Below are positions 1 through 13,100 of a stretch of 64,000 bases of DNA, piece by piece. The first letter of the stretch is position 1; every line of letters begins with the position of its first letter. This DNA comes from Notospermus geniculatus (taxonomy: Eukaryota; Nemertea; Pilidiophora; Heteronemertea; Lineidae). The notes below the pieces were generated by a model that did not search any database, was not told the DNA's origin, and saw only the letters and a program-made list of their open reading frames with translations. The stretch covers positions 32,566 to 96,565 of the forward strand of contig NMRB01000884.1 in the NCBI GenBank assembly GCA_002633025.1, in the 5' to 3' direction. A program made the translations under genes and the position numbers.

Positions 1-392
1 CTTAAAGCGAATGGCTCGCGGGGTTTGTTTACATTTTTGGCGGTACCTTCCATAGAGAGTGAATCTAGCCTCCAGGCAAAGCCGTGCTCCAGCCATATGC
101 AACATCTGTGCAAATATGCGAATGTAAACACTGGGGACGAGGTTTCATTAAAAATCTGTTAAAATGGGTTAATGACGTTTTCAAATTCAGTAGGTCAAGA
201 TGTACCTTTTTGTACCATTCCCATTGATTTTGAAGCGGCAGATTTTGCACAATGTGCCTCCAAAGTTTGGCTGTCTAATGCATTTCCCATTAAACTAAAA
301 TCCTTCTTTTGCCTTTTTCTCAAAATGGTGCTTGATATCGATGACCGACTGTCATGGCGCCACAACAAACCCCGCGAGCCATTCGCTTTAAG
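1..392. mobile_element. MITE with 28-bp terminal inverted repeats (cttaaagcgaat family)
   Basis: The window begins with cttaaagcgaatggctcg and the inverse complement closes at 392, enclosing 390 bp with no gene. It lies in an intron or upstream flank of the modular gene. A short relative with the same ttaaagcgaat tip is at 33910-34104. Confidence 0.8.
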
Positions 393-635
393 GAGGTTTC
401 TAGAATACGGGCCATAGTGTACGTATCATCTTAGCACTGCCCGTATCTATTGTTCGTCGACTTGCTGACGATAGAGACGGGAGTGTTAAGATCATACGTA
501 CGCTAATAGGGCTCTGTGAATCAGGCCCCAGGCCCTGGGCTTGAAAAAAATACTCACTCGATTCTTGCTCGCCACCGCGGGGTATTGAACATGGACTATT
601 GAACAAAATAAAGCAACATTCCTCATTTTTTTCAG

Positions 636-1112
636 TGGCAGACAAGTGCGAATACGATGCTGAGATCGGAGTCTGCAACGGCGGTAGCCTTCTCTCTCTC
701 TCTCCGGCCAGGAACGCGTAGGTCAAAATTAACTACCCTACCTGCAGAAGGTTGTGCTCGGCTGACAAAGCTTGCAAGGGATTCAACATCCGATTGGGAA
801 TGTGCACCCTTCTTCGTAGTAAATGCGAATTCGACCAAATTGCTCAATATCATGATTCTAGAAATCGCTACTTCGCCAAGAAAGGTGAGATGTTTTCGTC
901 CACGTGGTGAATGATGGAAAAGGAATATTTTCTATGTGGAAAATCTATCCTCCTTATAAAAGAGGGACTTCCGGCAAGGCTCCGTATCGTCGATCCGTGT
1001 CATTAGCCTATATACTCAAATAATAAAATGTATAGCGGGGGGGGGGCAAAGTAATCTGTCTTCTTGGTGAATAACCTGGTTCAATATTTTGTTTCAGGAG
1101 AGTGTCAGCAAG
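636..1112 (+). pseudogene. PAN module 1 with in-frame TAG, plus microexon
   Basis: The PAN exon is 636-884 (249 bp, phase 1-1) and the microexon 1098-1112 (15 bp, one Cys). Reading from the acceptor gives seven cysteines (first at codon 647) with the family spacing, including a CRRLC and an ACKGFN motif nearly identical to module 9 (12330-12572). A TAG at 719-721 lies in this same frame, just after a CT-rich run, although the frame is intact on both sides. The exon is therefore a nonsense-bearing module, unless it is skipped, which phase 1-1 would allow. A local sequence error is also possible. Confidence 0.65.
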
Positions 1113-4100
1113 GTAGGTACTGTGTACATAGATTTTTGAATGGGGCAGGTGTCATTGAAAGGTTCAAACATTAGGGGGAAAATCACCCGTAATTACGATG
1201 GAGCAATTCGACGCAGGAAACGAGAACAGAACAACAACAAAAACACGACGGAGTCACCGTGTGTAGCCACAGGACACTTTCTGTCTTCCCCGGTATAACA
1301 TCTGTCAGTGTTGCCTATCTGTGAGTGTTTCCCTCCTATTGTCTGACGGAATAAGCGGTGACTTGACAAGAGGGGACACACAGAGAAACATGTCGATCTA
1401 TCTGCCAGCGTTTTCCAAACAATAAGGGGAAACGTCACTCACCCACAGAAACACTGGCAGATACAACACCTGGTTTCAAAAAGTCAGTTTATTTTACGCT
1501 ATTTAAAAATAAAACCTACATGTAGGCCAAAAAAGTACATTATTATTTGTCAACGTAAATGTCAAACGACCCCCGTCATCTAAGTATTGGATTTTTGTGT
1601 AGATTCCGAGACGCAGTGTAATGAGGGTGAGGAATGGTCAGCTGAAGAGAACAAGTGTGTCCGAGGTACGTCAGAACCTTTTTCAAAAGGTTTGGAAGGA
1701 ATTGATTGGGAAGGAAATGCAGTACGTTGCACAATTGACCTCCCTTCCGCGCCGCGCACCATCCGCGTACTACATGCAGCGTCATGAACGTACCGTCGTC
1801 GTATCTTCCGAGGATGTGGCGCAACAGAGACGCGCGACGTACCCGTACCATACGTGATGAACTGAAGCCTACATTCCGCGTCACGTTCGGGGAAGGTACG
1901 CGGATTTGCCACGTACTGTAACTGAACTACTACATGTAAAGAGTAGACAGACGGAACACGGATTTAATTATGCACCAGTTTGACCAAGCTGCGCGTGTTT
2001 TACTCTTTTACAGCCTGCCAGAAAGATGAAAAACTTCAAGATGGCGTGTGCATCAAAAGTAAGTACATGAGCCGATCCTACATGTACATTCTAACCAGCA
2101 AGAATTTGGATTGAAAGAAACCTATATTTTTGCATAAAACCTAGTTTTGTTGTCAAATAATTAAGTTTATTTGGAAAATATATTGTTTTTTCTTCTAAAA
2201 GCAATATTTTTAAAAATAAAACTTTGTACCGGTAATATTTATATTAAAGGATGTTCTGACGAACAGACAGTGTGGAACGAAAATGACAAAAAATGCGAAC
2301 TACGTAAGTAATCAGTGCAAAAATATCGCTCAAAAAAGGACAAAAAAAATCACACGATATCGTGTGTATTCATAATATCACCAGAATGGACGTCGAATGC
2401 ATGTTGTTCTCCAAACAAAATGCAAAAATGCCATTGACAACGTCTGTACAAAGAAAAAGCGTTCGATCTTATCCACGAATAATGTGAACAGAGGAAGTGA
2501 CGTCATGACATAATATAGTCGCATTTCTCGCAGCGCCATCTGTTATAAACGCGTTTGCCATTATATGAGAAGGGAGTTGTCAGTTTCAGGTAGTTTTCAT
2601 TGTTTTGTAGGTTGTAAGGTTGGCCAAACATGGGATGGTTCCCAGTGCATAGAAAGTAAGTTTACTTTAATTTTTGGAAGTAAACGTAAGCGTTGGACTT
2701 CCCTGAGTAACAGTGAAGCAAGATGGCCGTCTGGTGCTGTTAGTGCACACGCACACTTATAATCTTGCCCACTTTCTTTACAGAATGCTTGAATCCTGAC
2801 ACTATATGGGATGAAAGTAGCAAGCAATGCAAACTTCGTAAGTATACAAATGGACATGTCATATCGCATCTAGTAGGGTATAAGGTTTTAAATTGCAATG
2901 TGTACATCTACAATACATACATGTATATTTCAAAATCAGTGTAGGCTATGTCAATATCAGAGTGTAGTGTAAAAAATTGTCATAGAAAATTCTTTCTTTC
3001 CAATAATTTACCAGGTTGTACGGCTGACAAGACTTGGGATGGTACCGCTTGCAAGGAAAGTATGTTCACCTTCAGCATATACATTAGTCTGGCAGAACGA
3101 AAAAGTGTCGAATTTTGGATAACAGCAATTTTTTTGCATTTTCTATATCTCCAAATGACAGAGATTCAGAATCCGCCGGGTGCCACTCTGGCACCCTTGA
3201 GCATTTTGAGAAAATCACGTTTGAATTTTTGGAACTGACTTTATCATTGGACGTCAGCTGGCGCAACGACTGAGCTTTGTACAGGAGAATGGGACCCGAT
3301 GTACAGCTAACTTTTAAATGGTTGGATTTACACCCCATAAATGTATTACATGTACCAACAGATAGAAACATGGTGCCTCAGAAGCAGACAAGCATGTTGT
3401 TAATTGTTTTCAGTTGTTACGTAATAAGAAATGACACTTTTTTGAAAATCGGGGTTTTGCGTCCAGACTACATGTATTGAATACGTCATATCTGGTAACA
3501 GTTCATTTGGAACGATTTATTTGCTTCGATGCAAAATGTAGTGAATCTTATAGCGTGTTCGGAAAGCTTCCTCGGGGAGGCTCGGGGAAGCGGGAGAGCG
3601 TTCGGTAAGGTATTTGGCAGGCTGCCAAGGCTTCCTCGAGCCTGGCCGAAGTGAGCGACTCGCCGAGTCGCTCACTTGGGAAAACTCCCGGTGTAACATC
3701 TGTGAGTGTTTCTGTAGCTCAGTGTTCCCCAACAATAGACGCGGCCTAGAATGGTTATTGTTGGGTTAGTTGCCGCTTAATCCGTCAGGAGGGAAACAAT
3801 AAGAAAAACACAGAAATACGGGGAACACTGATCGACGTTACACCGGCATGCATTTCGTTTTCTTTCCAATCCGACATGCTGATTGGCTAAACGTGGAACA
3901 TTTCACGCCTGCAACCCACATTAGTACCTTTCCCCGAGGAAGAGCAAATATCGTTCGGAATTTCGCCTTTACTGGGCATGCTCACATTCCCCGAAGCTCG
4001 GGGAAGAAATTTCCTCGGGGAAGCTTTCCGAACACGGCCTTAATGTAGGCCTACAGATAACGGAAAGAGGTCGGCCATAATATTGGCATTTTGAGGAAAA

Positions 4101-7100
4101 AAATCCGAACCGCCGAAAACTCAGGCATCGAAATTTCACATCGGGGAGGGGGGGGGGGTGTTCGGCGGCACCTTTTCCTCTCCATCCAGGGAATACATAG
4201 CCTATGTGTTGATTGTTTCCAGGGTGCTATGACCCCCGGACGACGTGGAACAGTGGCGAACAGAACTGTAAACCTCGTATGTATTGCTACAAAATGTTGG
4301 GTTTTTTTTAGTGAAATCCGATCATACACAAAAAGGAGGTGGAGTTAACTTGCGCTGAATGAACGTATATACACGACTTGACATGTAAACGTCAGAAGAA
4401 ATAGCAGTTATATTTGAAAATCCGTCCGAAATTCTCTGTCTTTGTATGTTAACGAGGTATCACTGATTGGACGATTGGTTGATATTGGCCAATCATGTGT
4501 CAGGCCTTTGATCGAGCAGTTGCTGTTGGACATTATCATAATGAGATAAGAACTGGTCGTTGTCACTTCACTGAGCCTTTTTTCCAAATGTCTAGGTTGC
4601 CAGGGAGATAATATCATCTGGGACGGTTCCAAGTGCACCGCGAGTAAGTTTTCACTCAATTCCAGTGGTCATATAAAATTTTCAAATCACCGTTTCATGA
4701 TTCATCAAATTGTCAAACTTTCACGTCAAATCATCCTGAGAACATCAGGTGTTCTTAGCGCTCGCTGCCTTCCTCACCGCACAGTGCGGTAACGAAGGGA
4801 GGAGCGCCAAGGACCCCTGGTGTTCTCAGGATGCGTCCAGTTGTCAAACTGTGCAAAAGGCGTAATTACAGTAAACCCCATCAGTATTTTATTGTCAAAC
4901 ATACTGTTCTAAAGAGGATTGGCGTTACTTTTACATCATCATGAATTTGGCGACTTGGCGTCACTTAAAATTTGTGACGTCATCAGAAGGCGATCAAAAA
5001 TCCTTCGGTAATTTTCATCTCTCATCCGCTTGCAAAGTGACAAGTTCTGCTTGCTTCCTTTTAAAAGGTACTGCCTGTGATTTCAAGCTGGTCGGCTACA
5101 GTGAGCGTCAAAATGCTTTGCCACGCCACGTAGGCCATTCGTCTGAAGGAGAGTGCAAGCAGCGATGCTCAGAAGATTCTCACTGCACTGGGATCGTATA
5201 TAAGGCGCTCCCGCGTGGCCAAGCTGGTATCGGTCTCTGCTATATAAAGAACCGCTATACACGTATTCAACAACGAATTACAATGCAGGGACAGGTGAAA
5301 AATGAACGGCATTGGGACAAAGGTAAACATGAATTGAATCTAACCTAACAGCGCACTATTGTTCCTGGACTTTCTCCCCTGCTACACCGGTTTAATATAT
5401 TTGAAACAATCCTAAATGGTTTTGAGTGATCGCTATCATGATAATATTACGCAATCAGCTGTCACTACATGCTACGAAATGATAAACAAATCTGTTACAT
5501 ACGACATTCCCAAAAATAGGCGTTGATAAACTTTTGTAGATGATTGTACATTTGTCATAAAACGTGAGGAAATGAAAGATATGATAATTCTATTGTTGTA
5601 TTTCAGACGGATGTGATTTTAAAGGTAGGAATAAAAAACGGGTTGGAGAATCACCGCTTCTTGTATGGTACAGGTTACAACAGCTGAATCTTTGGAGATT
5701 AAAGGGGCACGTTATTGCCACTTTGTACCGACAGCCGGCGCCACCAGAGGTGATTGCATCATTCTCCAATACCGTTGTTTTGCCTTCTCCCAGTGTTGGA
5801 GAATGTACGTATGATTAAAATACAATACGTGGATACCCTAGGAACGAGAGCTCTTCTACATGGGGCGAGATTGATAAAGGGTAGTTTAACAACATTGTCA
5901 ATAGAGGTCTCCCTTAACGTGGGTGTTTAGCACTGGGTAGGGAAGGAACACAGTGCCTCTTTAATGTGCTTGAACAAAATGCACAAAAAAATCGAATTGT
6001 TTATATTTCAGTTGCATTTGAGTCGTGCAAGTTCAAAAAAGACGAAGGCTTTTGTCAAAGTGGCCATTTAAGTTCAGCACTCCAGGTTTCATTAGAAACA
6101 TGCGAACAAAGTTGCAGTGCCACGCGGTTTTGTGCTGGTGTCCATTACGCGGAACCAACAAGAGCATGCACCCTGAAACCCCACGTCTGTGCAGCGGACA
6201 TACTTACTGGCAAGGGCAAACCAAATTACAACCAGTATGTCAAGGACAGTGAGTATCAGTTTCCCTTAAACCAAATTGATGGATTCCCGCTCTAGTTCAT
6301 CAACGCCGAAACTACTGAAGAACTCCAAGTTGGGAATGAGTAATTGAGAGCCTCCTGGCGGCTGTATTGTTCTCCAGTCTGGTTAATATCAATCACAACG
6401 GATTGATCAGGTAACAACAGAACCACAACCGGACTGCTACGAAAAGCACATATTTCTGCCATTTCACGACAACTACAGCCCTCTTTTTTTTCCAGCCGCC
6501 TCCTGTTTCTTACCTGGTAAGTCAAATTCACAAATAAAAAACCCAGAAGTTTAACAATTCACTGGACATTTTCCTGGCAATACTCAGAATTAAACGATGA
6601 CAGTCTATGCCTACTTAAAATACAGCATCCGAATAACGCCTTCTAAATTGGTTTCAATGGAATCGTGCACAGCTGGAGTCAAAACTGTGGAAATACTGGA
6701 CCAAGAACGGTCCAACATTTTCGCTAGACCAGTTCTTTACTAGGGTATTTCGCGGTTTTTCCTCTCACTGAATGCCATACAAGGAATGGGAGACTTTACT
6801 GCCGTTAGAGGTCGCCTGTTAGCGGTCCTACAACGTCACAAAATTTGACGTCAAGACGTAAGCCACGGCGCCCACGTCATTATGGATGACGTTGTGGCGT
6901 GCATTTCTTCTCTGTGACGTCATATTCCATGACGTTCTGGGACCGCTAACAGGTGGTGGCCTCTAACGGTAGGAAACTCTCCCCAAGGCCGTTTGTTGCT
7001 TTTCGAACTAAGCCCCGTAAACGTCGAATAAGTTGAATGATGTAAGATATCTCGTTTTTATTTTCTCGTTTCGAGGAAATTTAAAACTCGATTGAATTAT

Positions 7101-10100
7101 CATTTCTAGTCGTCACATGTGACTATAATATGGTGGCCGATGCAAAGTGCAGAACAAATGAGAGGATTCACAAAGACCACGCAGGAATGAACGTCGATGC
7201 GTGCAAGAAGGAGTGTTCAGCATTAGCATCGTGTGTCGGATTTAGCTTCAATGAAAATTTAAGATCGTGTCAAATCCAGATGAAGCCTTGCCATTACACT
7301 CAAACAGAGAGTGGCTACTTTCAGTACACAAAGAAACGTAAGTAGTCGAATCAAGTAGGTTACCCATCAATGCGTATTTGCGTGTGCATAGTCCGTTTAC
7401 GGAAGGGAGCGGCCACTGTTTTGGATGCCCCCCCCCCCTCCCGTAAATAAACGACTACGTGTGCTGAAACCTAGGTGTTGACTCAGGCAAGCATTTAATT
7501 TGCGGACCTTCACGAGGCTATGAGACATCTACATGCACTCTCATTACACTTTCAAAATACCGTAAAATTCAATACAGAGGGGCTTTAAGTCTCCCTTGTA
7601 GAAATAATTGGTGGTTTATCGAGAAAAAAAAAACTAATTACAACATACATATTTTTGTTGCATTTCACTGAATGCAATATTTTTCTTTTGTTTACAACAG
7701 ATGAGACGTGTACAAGGGACAAACCCAGTGAGTGTTGCACATTGTAAAACCAATCCGGTTCTCTTTATTTCTGTAACCGAAGAGCAGCGCCACCAGACGT
7801 CTAAGTCAGGCTATAGAATGACTTAAAATCGGGGAAACCTTTCAATCGGCTCTAGTATACGTTTCAGTCGGCAAAAAACAGTAAAATGTTTGAATCGGGT
7901 ATTTGTTTTAAAGGACCACGGTATTGCCACTTTTTCTCGACAGCCGGCGCCACTCTCCAACTTGGGGACTCACTCCTTAAAGCAAGGTTCATTAGCACAC
8001 GGAATTGGTCCGGTTCTTGTCCGTAAAAAATCTATCAAATGGACTTCAGCGTTGTCGTATCCGGAAAACTAGGGGCAAACGGACTGGAAACGGATCGGAT
8101 CCGTGTGCCAATGAACCTTGCTTAAGTATTCTTTTCCTCCAGATACTGATCCATGCCGGTACAGCTCCCCTCTGATTGGCTATAAAACCGTTGATGACGT
8201 CAGTAGGTTATACTCGCGGGAAGCCATCTCTGTGGAAAGCTGTATGAGTCAGTGTTCAATGTGGCCGACGTGCAAGGCGTTTTCTACGATATATAGTGTG
8301 GGCTCAAGTGGTCGGTGTTACCTTCATGAAACACTCTTTCCGATGACTGATGTGATAAAAACTGGAGATGTCAGACATAGGATACAAATGAAAATCGGTA
8401 GGTATTTAAAGCGCCACGATATTTCCACTTTTTGTCGATAGCTGGCGCCACCAGCGGTGATTGCGTCATTCTCCATTACCTTAGGCTTGCTTCCTCCCAG
8501 TGTTGCCGGAGATACAATGTATACGTCGATAACCTAGGAACAAGAGTTACTCAACATGGGACGAGGTCCATAAGCGGTAGTTTAACAATATTGTCAATAG
8601 AGGTCTCCCTTAACCCGGGGATGTTTAGCGTAGATTAGGGAAGGAATACTGTGGCCCTTTAAATGAAGGGTCGGTACTACTAATACTACGATGGTATTAT
8701 CAGGGCGGATCCAGAAGGAAGATTTTGTTGTTTTTTCGGGGGGGGGGACTGGGAGGTACCTTCTACATGTAATTTTGTATTTTGCTCAAATTTCAGGAGA
8801 TTGCCCAGCTAAAGGTGAGCGCTATGACCGCCACACGGTCAGATTTTTTTTCGGACGATTTCCTTAATAATCGTGGCGATTGAAGACGCCCATAAAAGTA
8901 AGCTGGCTGATGTGGGCAGCCAATCAAAGCGCGTGTCTTACTAGTACATGCAGTTATTTTGTAACATGCGTCCTGATTTGTTCTCTCCTTTGTGGCACTG
9001 CTGGCTTCCTCGCTTTTTGCAGAAGAGGAGATCAAACTTCAAGAACCAATGATCGGCGAATGTCCAACAGGCTACAGCCGTTACCACCTTAAAAAAATGG
9101 GCATGAATTATGGATATCCGACGTATGGGGCGTGTGAACTTGAGTGTGCTCTAAGTCCCGGCTGCACAAGCTTTGCTGTCAGACAGACTGCCTGTGAAAT
9201 TTATTACTTCAACTGCAAAGCAAGCGACCTGAAAAAAGTTCAAGATAAAAACGCCGGCATCTACAAGTACTTTATTCGACTTAGTAAGTAGTTATCCGGT
9301 TATTGGTAAAACGTCAGTGTACATGACTGTACATCGACATGTACATTTACTGTAGATTTATGCTTTATAGGTTGTGAACCTGCATATTAGAAAAACTAAA
9401 ATATACACAAATATTAGGGGCCTAATGATTTTAAAAACTGCGATTCCAAGGATGTACAATGTACAAGACTTTCTATTCGGAAAAAGAACAATAACTTTTG
9501 GCTTGAATGCGAACATAATGTCAGAAAATCTCAAGCCAATAAGTTTTTGACGGATTATGGTTGTATATTTTCGTTGTGCATGTATCTTTACAGACGCTGG
9601 TACAAAATCTAAATGTGAGTATGTGGCTTTTCACGATATACTGCCAAAGGCAATTTCACGATTGAAAAATTCTGATTCTGAAAAACTACGGAAACCCTTT
9701 GACATTCTGGATAGAATCAAAAATAGATCTAATTTTGGTAGTACCAAAAGGTGGCTGTAACAGATTTTGAAATGGCTTTTTGCCGAAATGTCCATGTTCA
9801 AATTTTGAAATTGAAATGGCTTATTACAGATAAATCTGAAGGTAAATACAAGAAAACAGACGGTTTCTGTCGAAGTCAGATTTTCGGAGATTATGATAAG
9901 ATTCATCTTGAGACCTGTAAGGTCATATGCGAGTCTCGTCCCGATTGTAATGGTTTTAATTGGAATTACCATGAGTGCCAGCTCGTGATGGACACGTGCA
10001 GGGAGGATGAATTACTACACAAAAAGTCAACTTGGACATATTTCCAGGTTATAGGTAAGTTGTAGATTCAATTTAGTTGAATTCAACATTACAGAAATAA

Positions 10101-13100
10101 AGGATAATTTTCCGTGGGTTAGAGGGTCTAGATCTCTGTGTAAAGCGAACTGGTCGCGCCTGTCAAAGTTGTCTGGATATAGATCGAACGCCGCCATCTT
10201 GAATCTATTACAGTTCTCACATTGGAAGTGAATTTCCTATAAATCGCGTATTTGCACAGCTGCTGTGGCCTTGTTGCCTTCAAATACAGTATATTAGAAA
10301 ATGGTTAACTGCAAATCTATAGGCTTATCAAAGATCCGCCAAAATACGAAATTTCTAATTTTGACTACCGTACTGCGAAAATTCCCTTTAACTAATGAAA
10401 GTACATGAAAGTACATGTACATGTATATGAAACCCAATGCCAATCAACAGTGTTGCCAACGACACTTACGTCACCTCAAGAATTTTTTCTAACATTTCAG
10501 ACAAGAAACTGCCGAAGAATAGTAAGTGAAATATGTTTGTCTGCTTGCCTACGTTTTTAAACCACACTAATGAACATTTCTTAAGTCGTGTTTTACCTGA
10601 CATCCGCGATCCGTAATTGGCCCATGTACAGCGATCGAGATGAAAAACGGATACGTCGTTCGTATAACCATAAAGGAATCAACCATAAAGGTTTAACTGC
10701 GAACGATGAGCTTACTGAGGGAGACACTTCCTTTGTTGCCACCAGATGTCTCTCACTGCCTGAATTTTGGCTTTACGTAATAGGTACGAGCTTCAACTTT
10801 TTTTGTGGTGAAGAGGTACATGAACCTGCCAACATGATGCTTTGAATTCCATTTCTGACGATAACTGAGCTATTTTCAGCACAATTAGTGTTCCATGTAC
10901 AAATGTACGTCAGCCTATTCAAATGTACACCGATGACCCTGAACACACATCGTTCGTGGGGTTCTCATTAATTCAGACCTTTTGTATCATAAGATCAACT
11001 AGTCGGAATTCAACAAAATTTGCAGTGAATGTGCAGAAGGGTCTTGCCTATCACATGGAAACGTCAGAATGCAAATCTGTTGGGTTTTAAAGGCATATTG
11101 TCCACATTTATAAAATGCTAAATTTGTCAGTTGAACCTTTATGGTTGATTCCTTTATGGTATAACGGATAACGGATGTCAGGTAAACACGGCTTTAGGCG
11201 TGAACATCACATAAGAGGGACGCCTACCATTGATTGGTGAGAATCACAGGTTGGCGCCCTGGTATGATGCGTTGATGCCACTATCAGTACAAAATAGACG
11301 GCACAACAGCTCGCCTGGGTTGATAGAGTCAGAAATGTGGCCACACGCTTCTAAAAGGCCTACAATTTGTTTGATTCAGCATGGAACTGTGAGTACAAGA
11401 AGAAGACGAACGGCCGGTGTCCTGTGTCATCAGTTGCCGACTTCAAGGGGGCAGACCTGGAAACGTGCAAGTTTGTCTGCGATAATGATCTAGACTGCTT
11501 AGGATTCTATTACACCGAGTCTCAAAAGCGTTGTGTCCTTCAAAATCAGGCGTGTCTCCTGACATTTGAGATGAGAAGGGAGCGTGGTGTCGTTCAGTAT
11601 ACCAAGAAGGGATTCGGTAAGTAAAGCAAGCATTGTGGTCAAATCTTGCCCGAGCTATACATGTAGGCCTACCTTTATTTATGAGCGCTTCTCCAGCCAT
11701 CGATTCGTGTGTTCTTTGCTAACAGTCTTTCTCAACTCGTGTTTCAACAAAAATACGGATTGACGGCTGGGGTAGCTCTCGTGGAAATATGAATATAAAA
11801 GGTGACGATTATGAAGAGAAATTTATTTTGTCCTGTCGGCCAGACAGTTTGTTCTTTTTGTATCATCTCTCCCTTCCAGGGCCAATAATGCTATGCTTCG
11901 GCCCTGGACTCCTGTACTCCTTATTTTAATTTCAATAAACCATACATACATACATACACATGAAGAGAAATAATGAGCTCTGGTTTACAAACAAATATTT
12001 GTCTAAATGTTTACCGGAGAATAACAAACAGTTCGCAGGTATTTCTCTTTACCTTCTTTATGACCAATGATGTTTTTTCTCTTCAGGAACCTGCAAACAG
12101 GAAACTGGTAAGTCCAGATTAGGGTGTCCACGCTAACGGTAAAAAGAACTTTAACGTTATTTTTACATGGCAAATTGGCGTCAGAAATTACACAGAGTGG
12201 TTTCTTAAACTCTCGGATGGTGGAGAAATCGTTACAACACCAACACGTGTTTCGGACAATGCGGCACCAGGACTCCGTTTTGATGTACACAATATGTGAA
12301 TGAAATTAAACTGTTGTTCGGACTTTCAGTCCAAGATACCTGTACATACGGCGTACAGAAGGGAAATTGCAGAACCACACAGTCGCCCCTCAACGGAAGA
12401 TCTGGTTTAAAGGTCACTTTCCAGGCCTGTAGGCAATTGTGTTCCAAAGATGACGCTTGTAAAGGGTTCAACTTCCGCGCAATGCAATGTACATTACTGA
12501 ACGGAGAATGTACAGATAAGAAGTATGTGACAACATACACTAACAGAAATGAACAGTACTTCAGAAAACAAGGTATGATATTTCGTGATACTACCCTCAT
12601 TCTAGTCGTTTGTCGAGATTCTAATTTGACATCAATCTTTCTGACTTTCTCACTCTTAATACCGAATCCGTCGTTTCATTATGATACGTCTGTTACTTTA
12701 CAGGTAGCAACTGCGGAGGAGGTAACTATTGACATCACCCCAATATTTAAATTTCTTTTCAATTCAAACTAAAAAAAAAACCAGGCACCGTAGGCTAAGC
12801 AAATATCACGTGATGTATAGCCAGCTCAGGGAAAGTAGTCGTCTACATAATAATAATAATAAACTCTTCCGATCCACATGATCATTTTAAAGGCTTCAGT
12901 GACTCCTCTCTCTCTCCTTACAGGATGCCAAGACCCTGCGACTGTGTGGGACAAGGCAGCACAGAAATGCGTCGATCGTAAGTAACAAAAGAATACATAA
13001 ATGCCTGGTGAATATGCTAATCAAACAATCTTTTCATTTCTGCATCTGTTGCATGTTTTGGTCACGACCGAGCAGTGGCTTTTCAACCCATCTCTCTCTC

